DNA of 64,000 nt, from the NCBI RefSeq assembly GCF_029590555.1, contig NZ_CP081001.1, positions 1,178,001 to 1,242,000 on the forward strand, read 5' to 3'. Of this stretch, positions 35,940 to 45,362 are shown piece by piece (position 1 is the first letter of the stretch; each line of letters starts with the position of its first letter). The notes below the pieces were generated by a model that saw only the letters and a program-made list of their open reading frames with translations, was not told where the DNA came from and did no database searches. This DNA is from Sphingobium sp. V4 (GTDB taxonomy: Bacteria > Pseudomonadota > Alphaproteobacteria > Sphingomonadales > Sphingomonadaceae). The position numbers and the translations under genes were made by a program.

Positions 35940-37361
35940 TTACTGCTCCCGAGCGGCGGCGGCGCCCGCAGCGTCGCGCGCATCGCGATCGCGCTGTCGC
36001 ATCAATCCGGCATAGTTGGCCGACAGGTTCGCGGCGCCCAACGCGGCCAGATAGGATTGCCGCATTTGCGCGCGCTGCCGCAGGACCTCTTCCCGAAGAT
36101 CGCGCAACTGCTCGATCCCCTTGGTAAGGATGCGCGTCTGGCAAATACTGGTATTGGCCGCGTCGGCCGCACCTGCAGCCGTCGTGCCGCGTTCAGCATT
36201 GCTGAGAGCAAAGTCGATCGAACGGGTGAGATCGTTCAGCATCTGGTAGGCGAGCGTCAGGGCGACCAGTTCGTCGGTGTCGCCGATCACGGAACCTGCC
36301 ACTCCTTGACGCACACCCCATTCGAGCATGCGGTAAACCGGCAGAGTGCTGACATTGGCGACGAACTGCCTTTCCTCGGCCGTCAGCGCCGCGCGCGTGC
36401 GGATTTTGGTGGCGATGGAATCCATGCGGGTGCGCGCCAGTTCCAACGCACCCTTGCCACCATCATTCGAGCAGTCGGCGGCCGTCGCGGGGATGTTGAG
36501 CGCGCGGCGCTGGACGCGGCCGCTCAGGAAATCATCCGGGGACTCGGTATCCTGACGCGGACAGGCGGGGATCGCTGAGAACAGCGGAACCTTGTCGTTC
36601 GGATCCCAGCGCATGTAGACATCGCCCACACGTGCCCGCATCACCTCCGCCCAGTCGCCGGCGCCAACGCGCGAGGCCGCATGGGCGAGCAGCGATCCGG
36701 TTCGGAAGATGTCGGTGACCTCTGCCGGGCAGTTTTCCAGCGCATCCTTCAGATCTTCGGTCGGATTGTTGTTGTTCGCCTGGATCTTCTCGCGGCTCTG
36801 CTGGTAGCTTTTGGCAAAGCCCTGCTTGACGGAGCGATAGCCGGTCATCTCCTCGATGATGCCGCTCATGTTATCGTCGCCCTTGGCGATCTGGACCATG
36901 CGATTGGCGAGGCGGCAATCATTGACCTGGATGGAGTTTAGGAAGTTGGTGGCAGCTTCCATCTTCGAAATGATGTTCCCCATCTTCTCGTCGAGGGTCT
37001 CGAGCAGATACTGGAACGCGACCGCAGGCGCGGCCTGGAGGATGCTTTCGAGCTTCTGGACAAGGTAGTCCGGGTCCAGAAAGCTCATGCCGCCAAGGAA
37101 CATGTCGATGCCGCCACAGCCGGCCTTCACCTTGGGCAGACTCAGCGACATGAGATAATCATTGTGCACGTCGACGCGGCCCGACATTCCGCCGGCGGTC
37201 AGATATCCCCGCGTCTGATCCTCGAAGCTCCCCGGGCTGGTATAGGTCACATTATCGAACCAGCTCTCGGCCCAACTCTGGGCATGCGCGGGAGCGGTTG
37301 CGCCGCAGGCGGTCACAACGGCGATCAGGGAAACACTCAGACGCGACAAGAAGCGAGACAT
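35940..37361 (-). CDS. traH: Conjugal transfer pilus assembly protein TraH
   Basis: From ATG 37361 the protein has 473 residues, with a signal peptide (MSRFLSRLSVSLIAVVTACGATAPAHA) and the family features GGMSGRVDVHNDYLMSLSLPKVKAGCGGIDMFLGGMSFL and NDCRLAN. The C-terminus is Ala/Gln-rich and probably coiled. TraH helps extrude the F pilus and stabilises mating pairs with TraG. It lies 52 bp after the thioredoxin-like gene and almost touches traG. Confidence 0.93.
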   Translation of the reverse strand: MSRFLSRLSVSLIAVVTACGATAPAHAQSWAESWFDNVTYTSPGSFEDQTRGYLTAGGMSGRVDVHNDYLMSLSLPKVKAGCGGIDMFLGGMSFLDPDYLVQKLESILQAAPAVAFQYLLETLDEKMGNIISKMEAATNFLNSIQVNDCRLANRMVQIAKGDDNMSGIIEEMTGYRSVKQGFAKSYQQSREKIQANNNNPTEDLKDALENCPAEVTDIFRTGSLLAHAASRVGAGDWAEVMRARVGDVYMRWDPNDKVPLFSAIPACPRQDTESPDDFLSGRVQRRALNIPATAADCSNDGGKGALELARTRMDSIATKIRTRAALTAEERQFVANVSTLPVYRMLEWGVRQGVAGSVIGDTDELVALTLAYQMLNDLTRSIDFALSNAERGTTAAGAADAANTSICQTRILTKGIEQLRDLREEVLRQRAQMRQSYLAALGAANLSANYAGLMRQRDRDARDAAGAAAAREQ

Positions 37362-37413
37362 GGCGGATGTCCTCGGATTGGAGCTGTGACCGGGAGGAAT
37401 GAGCCCGCCATGC

Positions 37414-38013
37414 TCAGTTCCTCTTCGAATGGAGCGGCGGTGATGCTGCGACACCGACGATGCCGGTGAACTTGGCCATCGCCCGCACGCCGACGTCCGG
37501 CCTCACACCGGTCATCATCTTGAAAGCCAGGTAGATGTTTCGGGCGAGGTTCACGCTATGATCGGTCCCAATCGCGATCGGGATAACGCGATTGGGATCG
37601 TTCGTGGCCCGCGCCCACGCCACTGGATGTCCGACCCAAGGCAGCCCCAGCCTGCCCGATCGTACCATCGCCTCCTCACGCGAGAGGACATCGACATTCA
37701 CGTCATACTGACGGCGCAAGGTCTGGAGCTTGGTCCACAGATCCGCGCACGGCGCACATCCCGGCGCTGTCGTCATCTCCACGACGAAGGCGGGCGCATC
37801 GCCTTTCAGCGTCGCACCGAAATCCGGAGGGAAATCGCGGGTGAGGGGGACGCGCGACAGCCAGGCTTGCATAGTGGATGGATCGGCTACCGGATGGATC
37901 GCGGCACGCCGGGCCGCATCCTGGGAAATAGGTTGAGCGGTCGCCATTTCGGCAGTCATCCCGCCAATCACGATGCCCGGTATGCCGAGAAGAAAAATGA
38001 GCGGTGCTCTCAT
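37414..38013 (-). CDS. Thioredoxin-like conjugation-associated protein
   Basis: The 199-residue product has an N-terminal hydrophobic signal (LIFLLGIPGIVIGGM) and a thioredoxin-type CAPC motif (Cys86, Cys89) in FVVEMTTAPGCAPCADLW. It should act in the periplasm on disulfides of the Cys-rich Tra proteins (TraH, TraU, TraN). Its start overlaps the traF stop by ATGA. It occupies the TrbB-like slot next to traF, but I cannot confirm orthology to TrbB. Confidence 0.83.
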   Translation of the reverse strand: MRAPLIFLLGIPGIVIGGMTAEMATAQPISQDAARRAAIHPVADPSTMQAWLSRVPLTRDFPPDFGATLKGDAPAFVVEMTTAPGCAPCADLWTKLQTLRRQYDVNVDVLSREEAMVRSGRLGLPWVGHPVAWARATNDPNRVIPIAIGTDHSVNLARNIYLAFKMMTGVRPDVGVRAMAKFTGIVGVAASPPLHSKRN

Positions 38014-38906
38014 GGCCGTGGCCCCCGAGGATCGACGAGATTGCCACCGACCATGTCTCCCGCGGCGGCACGCGGATCACTGGCCGAGACTGGCCCCAGA
38101 CCCAGTGCGTCGAAGAAGCCGCCTTCCTCTCCTGCGCCGGTCATGAACTGCTCCGGCCGGATGTCACCAGTCAAAAGGCGCACGGCCTGATAGGCCATCT
38201 GCGCAAGGTTCGGATAAGCTTCCACCCCGCTCGCGATGATCATGCGCTGTTGGCTGTTACGGCGAATGATCATCGTGGTTGGGGTCACCTCAACCCCAAA
38301 GCGCTGCCCGAGCTCCGGGCGGCGATCGATGTCCATGAGCGTCACCTGCCAGCCCATTTCATCCTGGAAACGTTGAACAATGGGCCACTGAACACGGCAA
38401 TAGCCACACGAGGTTCGGCTGAACATGACCAGCGCGAACTCTCCAGCATGTGCACGCAGATATTGGCGACGCGTGTCATCTTTGTAGGCGAGCAGCTCAT
38501 CGCGTGCATCACCGACCATCGGATTGGCGGACTTGGAGTTCAATTCGGGATGCTGGAGCATCGCAAGCTGCGTCACGCCGGCGAACGCGCGAGCCTTGCG
38601 CCGCGCGAAATCCTCGAGCCGCCAGAAGTCGGCTACGGCATCCACTGTGAGCACGGTTGCGGCATAGTCGCGCTGCTGCTCGATGAGCTTTCGGATTTTG
38701 GGCGGCGTCCAAGTCGCGAGCTCCGCCATCGGGGGGATGGCGGGCTTGACCAGAGCATCCTCGTCGGCAGGCTTCGGCTTGGCCGGCTCGGGTTTTGGAG
38801 CGTACCACCAGTAGCCCTGCCGCGCCGGTTCGGTCCGCATTTGCGCGGATGCCGATAGTGGCGCAAGTCCGACCGCTGCGGCGGAGATGAAGGTGATCCC
38901 CTTCAT
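38010..38906 (-). CDS. traF: Conjugal transfer pilus assembly protein TraF
   Basis: The 298-residue protein has a signal peptide (MKGITFISAAAVGLAPLSASAQ), a GYWWYAPKPEP segment, and a thioredoxin domain with CGYC (Cys167, Cys170) in MFSRTSCGYCRVQWPIVQRF, plus a cis-Pro loop VTPTT. F plasmid TraF is a periplasmic thioredoxin-fold pilus assembly protein; many homologues, like this one, keep the redox motif. ATGA overlaps link it to the S26 peptidase upstream and the thioredoxin-like gene downstream. Confidence 0.93.
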   Translation of the reverse strand: MKGITFISAAAVGLAPLSASAQMRTEPARQGYWWYAPKPEPAKPKPADEDALVKPAIPPMAELATWTPPKIRKLIEQQRDYAATVLTVDAVADFWRLEDFARRKARAFAGVTQLAMLQHPELNSKSANPMVGDARDELLAYKDDTRRQYLRAHAGEFALVMFSRTSCGYCRVQWPIVQRFQDEMGWQVTLMDIDRRPELGQRFGVEVTPTTMIIRRNSQQRMIIASGVEAYPNLAQMAYQAVRLLTGDIRPEQFMTGAGEEGGFFDALGLGPVSASDPRAAAGDMVGGNLVDPRGPRP

Positions 38907-39499
38907 AGCACGCGCTCCATCCTGGTCAGCCGTCCGATCGAGACCGGGCCATAATAGCGGCTGTCGAAGCCATTCGGATGCCGTGAGCCGACGAATATGA
39001 ACCCGGCCGGGATCAGCCGCTCAGTGGGTCGATAATGCTCGATGCGCTGTCCGTTGCGGCCTATAGGCTTGCTCACGCCCAGCAGGCGATCGTTGCAGTA
39101 ATACCAGCCATCCCATTGCCCATGCGTCATCGAAGGCTTCTCGATCATGTCGAGCCGATCGCCGGGCATGCAGAGCGCATACTTAGTGACGGCAACGGGC
39201 TTCGGACCGGCGAGCGGATGCGAGAGGACGAAAGAGACGAGGTCGCCTTTGTGGATCGAGCCCGGCTCGGCGCGCACAGCCCAGGCATCGATGGAAGGGC
39301 TCATCACCCAGGTGACCTGGGGAATGGCCCACCAAGTGAGCAGTCCGATGGGCAGGACGATGCAATAGACCTTGAACAGCTGCTCGGGGCGTGGCGGCTG
39401 TCCAAGACCGGAGGCTCCCAGCGTCACTGCTGCACGCAGCGGCAGGAGCTTGATCTCCTGCCAGGCCCTCTTACCGAGATTCCAGGCGAGCCTGAGCAT
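38903..39499 (-). CDS. S26 family signal peptidase of the conjugation system
   Basis: From ATG 39499 it has 198 residues: one membrane segment (about 43-61, KVYCIVLPIGLLTWWAIPQ) and the S26 catalytic dyad, Ser67 in VMSPSI and Lys106 in TKYALCMPGD. The family includes RP4 TraF and TrhF, which process pilin subunits and other transfer proteins. It overlaps the trbC end by 29 bp and the traF start by ATGA. In this system the probable substrate is the TraA pilin or a partner; this is inferred from context. Confidence 0.88.
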   Translation of the reverse strand: MLRLAWNLGKRAWQEIKLLPLRAAVTLGASGLGQPPRPEQLFKVYCIVLPIGLLTWWAIPQVTWVMSPSIDAWAVRAEPGSIHKGDLVSFVLSHPLAGPKPVAVTKYALCMPGDRLDMIEKPSMTHGQWDGWYYCNDRLLGVSKPIGRNGQRIEHYRPTERLIPAGFIFVGSRHPNGFDSRYYGPVSIGRLTRMERVL

Positions 39500-40310
39500 C
39501 GCGCACCTCCTCTTTGCCGCCAAGGCGGCCATATTCTTCCAGCAGTCCCGAGAGCGCGGCATCGCCGTAGACGATGTGCGCGGCGCGCGGGCTATCGTCT
39601 TCGCGTTCGCAATATGGCTGTGTGGGATCGCCCGGGATCATCGCCAGCGCCGGGACGCGCACGATGCCATGTTGCCGAAATACTATCGGATCCACGATCA
39701 GCTGGACGTTGCGCATCGCACAGGCAGGGCCTTGGCATCCGGGATCGAGCCGCAGGATCTCGGCGGACAGCTTCGCCATCGGCGCGACCTTGGTTAGGCC
39801 GCCGGGCATGCCCCGAAACGCTAGCACGCCGTGGGCTTTCTCAAGCTGCCCTGCGTAGGTCCGCAAGGTCGCTACCGGCATCGAAGACGACACGAATAGG
39901 ACCGGAACCCAGCTTGCTTTAGCAGGTGGCGCCGTCGCTTTCGCTAGTGCGGCCGTGTCCGGGGCGTCGAGTCCCAGCGCCTGGTCGAGGCGTTTCGCCA
40001 TCGCCTCGCGTTCACGCGCGATGTCCGCGCGGCCGGCTTCCAGCGCCGCGCGAGCGCGCGCGTCCATTGCCGGCGCCGGGGCAGGGCGTCGCATCGCTTC
40101 AAAGGCTCGCCTGCGGATTTCCGGGCTGGCCTCGCTGGGAGTACCTGGCGTAGGGGCGCCGACATGGGGCTTCTGTTTCGCGATCGCACCCTTCAACCGA
40201 TCGACAGCTGCGTCCCCCTGTTCTTCGATCTTCGCTTTTGCGCCATCAGGCCGCGTTTGGGCCTGAACCATTACGGGAACCGCCAGACCCCAAAAGGTCA
40301 TGATGACCAT
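39471..40310 (-). CDS. trbC: Type-F conjugative transfer pilin assembly protein TrbC
   Basis: From ATG 40310 the protein has 279 residues; a GTG at 40325 is an alternative. A signal (MTFWGLAVPVMVQAQ) is followed by a Glu/Ala/Arg-rich helical stretch and the TrbC core PVLFVSSSMPVATLRTYAGQLEKAHGVLAFRGM with QLIVDPIVFRQHGIVRVPALAM. F TrbC is a periplasmic protein needed for pilus assembly. It follows the second traN-like gene directly. Confidence 0.9.
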   Translation of the reverse strand: MVIMTFWGLAVPVMVQAQTRPDGAKAKIEEQGDAAVDRLKGAIAKQKPHVGAPTPGTPSEASPEIRRRAFEAMRRPAPAPAMDARARAALEAGRADIAREREAMAKRLDQALGLDAPDTAALAKATAPPAKASWVPVLFVSSSMPVATLRTYAGQLEKAHGVLAFRGMPGGLTKVAPMAKLSAEILRLDPGCQGPACAMRNVQLIVDPIVFRQHGIVRVPALAMIPGDPTQPYCEREDDSPRAAHIVYGDAALSGLLEEYGRLGGKEEVRDAQARLESR

Positions 40311-40326
40311 GGGTCTGAGGCGCACG

Positions 40327-41430
40327 TCAGTGCCCGACCGTCTGCATATAGGCATCGATCTTGTCCTTCATGTCGACTTGGATTTCGCCCTGAGTCCGGG
40401 CCTCGATGTCGGAATAATATTCGGAGAGGTCCATCTTGCTGAAATCCAGCGCCTGGAACTCCTCCGGCGTGAAGCCGCGGCACATCGGGTTCTTCGGCGT
40501 GCCCCAGCCAATGCCGTTGAAGCTCTTGAGCTGTGGCCGGCCCTGTTCCTGGATGATGCGGCCCAGCTTCGTGTTGAAGCAGCAGTGACCACGCGACTTC
40601 TGGATGCAAATGCCGAGGATCTTGGAGCTGCAATAGCTGCCGACTTCGTGGCACATACCCGACCCGCGCAGCATGCCCACTTCCATGTCCTGCTGATCGC
40701 AACCCGAAAGCAGGAAATCCACCATGAAGTTTATAGCAAGACTGATCGCGATGGACGTCGGATCGATGCCGACGATGATGGCGTTGGCCCCGGCGCTCGC
40801 GGCTTGGCTTGCCGTCGCGCCAGCCTTGAACGCTGTGTAGGCAGCCTTCATCCCGGTGAACACGCCCTTCGCGACAGCGATCTTGGTCCCGATCGAAGAA
40901 ATCGACCCGCCCATGCCATCCTTGACGATCTTTCCCTTATCCTTGCAGCAATTGGAAAAGGTCGTCTTGAGCCCGGGCGGCCGACAGCGCATCGCGCGCC
41001 CAGAGAAGATTTCGATATTGCCGAGGCACGCGCCCGTGGCATCTAGCTCGCCATCAGCGGGTACCCCGGGATCATCCGTGACCGGTTCATCGGCGATGGG
41101 CGCCGACACAGGATCGGTGCACGCATTGGGGGAGCAGGTCGGCGTACCGCCGATCGCCGGAGCCTTGCAGGCATAGGATGGCCCGAGCGGACATGCATAG
41201 CCCGCGGTCGCGTCGCCGGTGCAGGTGACGGATTGCAGCGGGCATTGCCAGGTCGCGTCGACCGCCAGCGTGCAACTCGCAACCTCGCCGGGATCCGAGG
41301 CATCGCCATTGCCATTGAGATCGGCCGCACACATCGACTGCGCATGGACGGGCGCATTGAACGCAGCCCAGGCGAACGCGGCGATCGCAAAGTTGCGGAC
41401 TCCGCGCGGCAGAATGGAATTGGCGGACAT
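40327..41430 (-). CDS. TraN-like mating-pair protein, second copy (C-terminal-domain type)
   Basis: From ATG 41430, with GGAGG upstream, it has 367 residues and a signal peptide. It is Cys-rich: about 23 cysteines, including SNCCKDKGK, CCFNTKLGRIIQEQGRPQL and NPMCRGFTPEEFQ. This C-terminal segment resembles the TraN tail, in which disulfides organise an outer-membrane adhesin that recognises the recipient. An N-terminal region has a Ca-binding-like DLNGNGDASDPGE. It starts on the TGATG overlap of the larger TraN gene. The TraN function seems divided between these two proteins. Confidence 0.78.
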   Translation of the reverse strand: MSANSILPRGVRNFAIAAFAWAAFNAPVHAQSMCAADLNGNGDASDPGEVASCTLAVDATWQCPLQSVTCTGDATAGYACPLGPSYACKAPAIGGTPTCSPNACTDPVSAPIADEPVTDDPGVPADGELDATGACLGNIEIFSGRAMRCRPPGLKTTFSNCCKDKGKIVKDGMGGSISSIGTKIAVAKGVFTGMKAAYTAFKAGATASQAASAGANAIIVGIDPTSIAISLAINFMVDFLLSGCDQQDMEVGMLRGSGMCHEVGSYCSSKILGICIQKSRGHCCFNTKLGRIIQEQGRPQLKSFNGIGWGTPKNPMCRGFTPEEFQALDFSKMDLSEYYSDIEARTQGEIQVDMKDKIDAYMQTVGH

Positions 41431-43367
41431 CAGCGCGCCTCCGAGGTGCAGATCATGTCGGCGCCACCGAGTCGCACGGTCTGCATCATCACCACCGCCT
41501 CGGGAAAATCGTCGAGGCAGCCGCAATCCGAGACCATTTCCTCACCGGCACCCAGTGGACATTGGCTGACGCCCGCGCTGGTGGTGCAGCTATGATAGAA
41601 GGTGTCGTAACCGACGGGGGCGTTCTGCTTGGCGCCTACGACGCCATCCACGGCGACATCGCTGTTAGCCTTGGGCGCGCGGGTCTTGCAGATGGCTTCG
41701 CATGCCGGAACCGAACCGCGATCGGGTAGCCCAAACGCACTGCTCGAGGTCGAATAGCTGCCGTCCTTGGCCTTCACCCGGTCGGCAAGCAGCGTCTCGG
41801 TTGAATGGTCGATGATATAGGCGCCGCGGCTCAGATCGGGCTGCGGCAGCGAACCATTGTCGAACGTGCAACGATAGCGGCGTTTCCGTTCGAACCAGGG
41901 CCGAGTCAGGCTGAGCGAACAGGCGCCGCTTTCGAACAGCCGCGTCTGCGCGAGCGGCGTGAGCCCTGTCGCCACGCCCGATTTGACGGTGTCGACGCCG
42001 TCGACGGTTTCGTCAAAGAGTTGGCACTTACTATCGGTGGCGTTGCCGGCGCAGAGGTCGACCAGCTTCTCTGTAGGCTGGCAAGAGAGATCGACGTTGG
42101 CGTGCACCATCGCGAAGGCCTCGCCGCCGCCCGAAACCGCGACGCGTAGCCAAATCTCATGGTCACCTTTGCCGAGCCATGGCTTGAGGTCGAGGTTCGG
42201 ATAGGAATAGAAAGTGCTCTTGCGCTCGCACTTTCCCGGGGGATAGCCCATGTCGGTCCACGCCGACGGACCAGAGAAGACGAGCTGGCCGTCAACGCGC
42301 ACCTGCCCCCAGTCGTCGGCGAACCAGTAAAGCAGGCGCACATCCTGAAGCCGGTCGGGGTCGGCAACATGGAGGGTCATGCGAAAATCGTAAAAGCTGC
42401 AACTGCCGCTGAGGCTATTGTCGGACGGTGAGCCCATGACGAAAGCCAGGGAGCCGTCGCCATAATCGTAGGTGTCGTAGCCGCCGGCCGTTCGGGCGAT
42501 GATATCCTCGGCCTTGACCGCATTGAGCGACACTTCGCGTGTTATCGTGCATGCTCGGTCCTGAACCGCCTGACCAATGCCGGCGGTGGACCCCTTGAGG
42601 GTTTGGAACATGCTGTTCGACGATGAAGCGACGGCAGCGTCGTTCTGGAGTGCGGTAGGGTTGGAGCGATAGGCGGTCTGCGGCAGCGACGGGTTAGTGG
42701 TGCAGGCCGTACTCTGCGCGCCGATGTAGCGGATGACCGGGCCGTCGATCAGGGCCTGCGCAACCCCGATGCGTGGATCGGCAGTGGTGAGCGCGCCGAT
42801 TACACCGCCGCCAAGGTCCTTGAGCACCGATGCGAGATTGCCCCAGATAAGGTTCGCGCCGCAGCTGTTATTGACGCAGTAGCAGCCGGCAAGCTCGGTG
42901 AGGTCGACCTCCGACAGCTTGAGATCGCCCGAGGCGTTCGTGTCCCATTTGTAGGAGTGGCACTGGTTCCACGTGCCTGGCTGACAGCCGATCACACCAT
43001 TGGCACAGATACCCGAGACGGGCATGGGCAACGTCAGCGTCTGGTCGACTGTGCCATCGAGATCCTTGTCGCGCGAGACGCGCAACGTGCCGATATCGCC
43101 GCTGCTTGCCGGCTGCGCGAGCAACTCGAGCAACGTCGCGGTTTTCTGGCAGGCGATGCTGGGGTTGAACGTCTTGCTGTTGTCGATGGTCGCGATCGGC
43201 TGTCCGGCAAGACCTGGGGTCAGATAATTCTGTTGCAGCGTGTCGCTATCAGAGGTTTTGGCGCGAGAGGCTTCGGCCGCGGCGCGCGCGCGGTCCTCAA
43301 CGCTCTGCGCAATGGCGGGCGTCGTCAGAAACATCGCCGATGCCAGAAGGAGGAGTTCGCCCTTCAT
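41430..43367 (-). CDS. traN: Conjugal transfer mating-pair stabilisation protein TraN
   Basis: From ATG 43367 it has 645 residues and a signal peptide (MKGELLLLASAMFLTTPAIAQ). It is rich in cysteines (for example CYCVNNSCG, CLDDF, the final MICTSEAR) and carries a DKDLDGTVDQ loop and a beta-rich central region (YDFRMTLHVADPDRLQDVRLLYWFADDWG). These match large TraN proteins of sphingomonad F-type systems. TraN sits in the outer membrane and mediates contact with the recipient. It overlaps the small orf upstream by ATGA and the second TraN-like gene by TGATG. Confidence 0.85.
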   Translation of the reverse strand: MKGELLLLASAMFLTTPAIAQSVEDRARAAAEASRAKTSDSDTLQQNYLTPGLAGQPIATIDNSKTFNPSIACQKTATLLELLAQPASSGDIGTLRVSRDKDLDGTVDQTLTLPMPVSGICANGVIGCQPGTWNQCHSYKWDTNASGDLKLSEVDLTELAGCYCVNNSCGANLIWGNLASVLKDLGGGVIGALTTADPRIGVAQALIDGPVIRYIGAQSTACTTNPSLPQTAYRSNPTALQNDAAVASSSNSMFQTLKGSTAGIGQAVQDRACTITREVSLNAVKAEDIIARTAGGYDTYDYGDGSLAFVMGSPSDNSLSGSCSFYDFRMTLHVADPDRLQDVRLLYWFADDWGQVRVDGQLVFSGPSAWTDMGYPPGKCERKSTFYSYPNLDLKPWLGKGDHEIWLRVAVSGGGEAFAMVHANVDLSCQPTEKLVDLCAGNATDSKCQLFDETVDGVDTVKSGVATGLTPLAQTRLFESGACSLSLTRPWFERKRRYRCTFDNGSLPQPDLSRGAYIIDHSTETLLADRVKAKDGSYSTSSSAFGLPDRGSVPACEAICKTRAPKANSDVAVDGVVGAKQNAPVGYDTFYHSCTTSAGVSQCPLGAGEEMVSDCGCLDDFPEAVVMMQTVRLGGADMICTSEAR

Positions 43368-43696
43368 GGTTCGCGAACCTCGACGATACGCGAGCGGCGG
43401 CGAAGGCGGAACAGTGTTCCGACGCGACAAGCCGTTGCTCCGGGCGATATCAAACGGAACACGGCCTGTCCGTCCAGGGTGGTCAGCGCGGCCGCCGCCA
43501 CGACGCGGGCGAGGGGGGCGTGCCCTTGCCGCGGCGGGAGAGGATCGACCGCGCTGACCGGGGGCGGGACAGTGTCCAGGGGGCCTGGGGACACCATCCC
43601 GATCCCACGCCGCTCGCGGCTGCCATCCTGGCTGTGGCGGACAGACCGGGCACAGGGCCGCGCTGGCGTGGAACGGGGGGAAGGCGACCTGCTCAT
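43364..43696 (-). CDS. Small conserved-position protein between traU and traN
   Basis: This 110-residue frame overlaps the traU stop by ATGA at its start and the traN start by ATGA at its end. That pattern holds for most genes of this operon and argues strongly that it is translated. The first half is Pro/Arg/Ser-rich; the second half (RQGHAPLARVVAAAALTTLDGQAVFRLI then GTLFRLRRRSRIVEV) looks like a small beta domain. No signal peptide or known family is visible. A role in transfer is inferred only from position. Confidence 0.6.
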   Translation of the reverse strand: MSRSPSPRSTPARPCARSVRHSQDGSRERRGIGMVSPGPLDTVPPPVSAVDPLPPRQGHAPLARVVAAAALTTLDGQAVFRLISPGATACRVGTLFRLRRRSRIVEVREP

Positions 43697-44706
43697 GGCG
43701 TGGAAACCCCCGCGCAGCAGATGACCTTTTCGAAGACCATGAATTGGGCATTGTCCTTGCCGGGGGCATGCTTGGCCGACGACCAGAGCGCGCCGGGACG
43801 ACCGACATTGACGCAGGAACCGCCTTTGACGGGCTCCATGAGCTGATATTTGTAGCGCGATTTCGTCCAGATCGGCGCTGCCTTGAATGAGCAGCCGTCG
43901 GAGGAACTGATTGTGGCCGCACCAAGCCGCCCCATCATGAAGGTGCCGCGTGCGGCGAGCCCGGCCCAGGCCTCGACGGAGTCATCGAAATGGATGTCGC
44001 CGGCGATCGGGTAGGTCGCTCCCCACGACCCCATGCACCAGAAGAGCGGATCGATGACCTTGCCGGCCGCAGCCGCTGCGCTATCGGCCATGCAAGCGAG
44101 GCCCGCAGCAGGATTGCCGAACAAGATGCCTTCGGGTTGGATGATCGCGCCGAGCGTTCCCGACTGCCAGGTTGGTAAAACTTCGGTGATGAGGGCGACG
44201 TCGAACCCGTTGTCTTCCAGGCACGGGAGATCGTTGAACATGTCGAGCATCGCCCAGACCGGCGAGATGTAATAGTGCATCTGAGCGAACATCTTCCGCG
44301 TGTTCGTCCCATCCGAGATCGACGACTGGCTGCCCTGCAGCTTGCCGTGTGTCGGCATCAGATCGGCGCCGAGCGCCATCATGCAGCCGGGCTCGGTCAC
44401 CACATCGATCATGCGGTTCGGCGACCAGAAGCTGACCTTCACGCCGAACCAGAAGGTCGCGCCCTTTCGGCAGGCGCAGAGCGGCTTTGAGGAGGATTGC
44501 GCGTCCAGCTCCTTCGAGAGCTTGTCGAACGTGCCGATCCGGACGCCGCCGATCGTGATCGGGAAGATGCAGGTCCAGCGCACCTTCGTGATGGGGTTGA
44601 ACACGGCGCCCGCAGGGCAGGAAGAGGCGTGCGCGGGCGCGGACGGCAACAATCCGGCCAGCAGCATCGCGGCGCCGGCGGCGAGGAGACGTTTGTAGCG
44701 GCTCAT
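43693..44706 (-). CDS. traU: Conjugal transfer pilus assembly protein TraU
   Basis: From ATG 44706 the protein has 337 residues, with a signal peptide (LLAAGAAMLLAGLLPSAPAHA) and Cys-rich family segments (CPAGAVFNPITKVRWTCIFP, PLCACRKG, FEKVICCAG). TraU is a periplasmic protein required for pilus assembly and DNA transfer in F. ATGA overlaps join it to traW and the small orf. The open frame continues 77 codons upstream inside traW, which is not a plausible start. Confidence 0.93.
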   Translation of the reverse strand: MSRYKRLLAAGAAMLLAGLLPSAPAHASSCPAGAVFNPITKVRWTCIFPITIGGVRIGTFDKLSKELDAQSSSKPLCACRKGATFWFGVKVSFWSPNRMIDVVTEPGCMMALGADLMPTHGKLQGSQSSISDGTNTRKMFAQMHYYISPVWAMLDMFNDLPCLEDNGFDVALITEVLPTWQSGTLGAIIQPEGILFGNPAAGLACMADSAAAAAGKVIDPLFWCMGSWGATYPIAGDIHFDDSVEAWAGLAARGTFMMGRLGAATISSSDGCSFKAAPIWTKSRYKYQLMEPVKGGSCVNVGRPGALWSSAKHAPGKDNAQFMVFEKVICCAGVSTP

Positions 44707-45362
44707 CGCGATGCACTCCCTGGCGTGGACAGGCGGATTTCGGTCAACTCGAGCTTCTGGCCCACCTGCCTCACGATCACCGGGGCGACCGTCAGACCGA
44801 GCCTCTCTTTCACGCGCCCCTCGAGGATGAAGAGCGGGCGACCGACCTTTTCGCCCAGCGCGATCGGATCCGCCGCCGCGCCAGAGCCCGCAGCTAAGAG
44901 AATCCAGTCGGTTGGGGTCGCGGTCTTCAACGCCCACTCGAGCTCGCCGGCATGCACGATCACGAGCCGCTGCGGCAGCGACACATAGGTGAGCGGATTG
45001 AAAGTGAAGCCCTTCGGGTAAAGCACCCGGCCGTCGGGCAGTGTCACGTCCATGTCGAGCGTGTAGAAGGGAACCACCGAACGTCGTCGGGTCGCCATCG
45101 CGGGCGCGAGGCTCGCCGACTTCATCGCCGTCCAGCGCGAGCGCGGTCCAAATTTGGGTCCGAGATCCTTGGAAAGCGTCGCGGCCTTGGCCTCAATCTC
45201 TGCCAACGCATCGGTCTCGACGATCGGAAAGGTGCGTCCAATCGTCGACGTCTCGCCATGGGCGGCGCCAGCGACGAGTAGAGACGCGATCAGGAGGGCT
45301 GCGACGGTGCTCGCCTGAAACCACGCGACGCGTGCGGATAGCATCCGGGAATCAGCGGGCAT
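44703..45362 (-). CDS. traW: Conjugal transfer pilus assembly protein TraW
   Basis: From ATG 45362 it has 219 residues, a signal peptide (VAALLIASLLVAGAAHG) and the TraW features TFPIVETDALAEIEAK near the N-terminus and PKGFTFNPLTYVSLPQRLVIVHAG in the middle. TraW is a periplasmic pilus assembly protein that partners TrbC. It overlaps the preceding small membrane gene by 11 bp and traU by ATGA. Confidence 0.92.
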   Translation of the reverse strand: MPADSRMLSARVAWFQASTVAALLIASLLVAGAAHGETSTIGRTFPIVETDALAEIEAKAATLSKDLGPKFGPRSRWTAMKSASLAPAMATRRRSVVPFYTLDMDVTLPDGRVLYPKGFTFNPLTYVSLPQRLVIVHAGELEWALKTATPTDWILLAAGSGAAADPIALGEKVGRPLFILEGRVKERLGLTVAPVIVRQVGQKLELTEIRLSTPGSASR

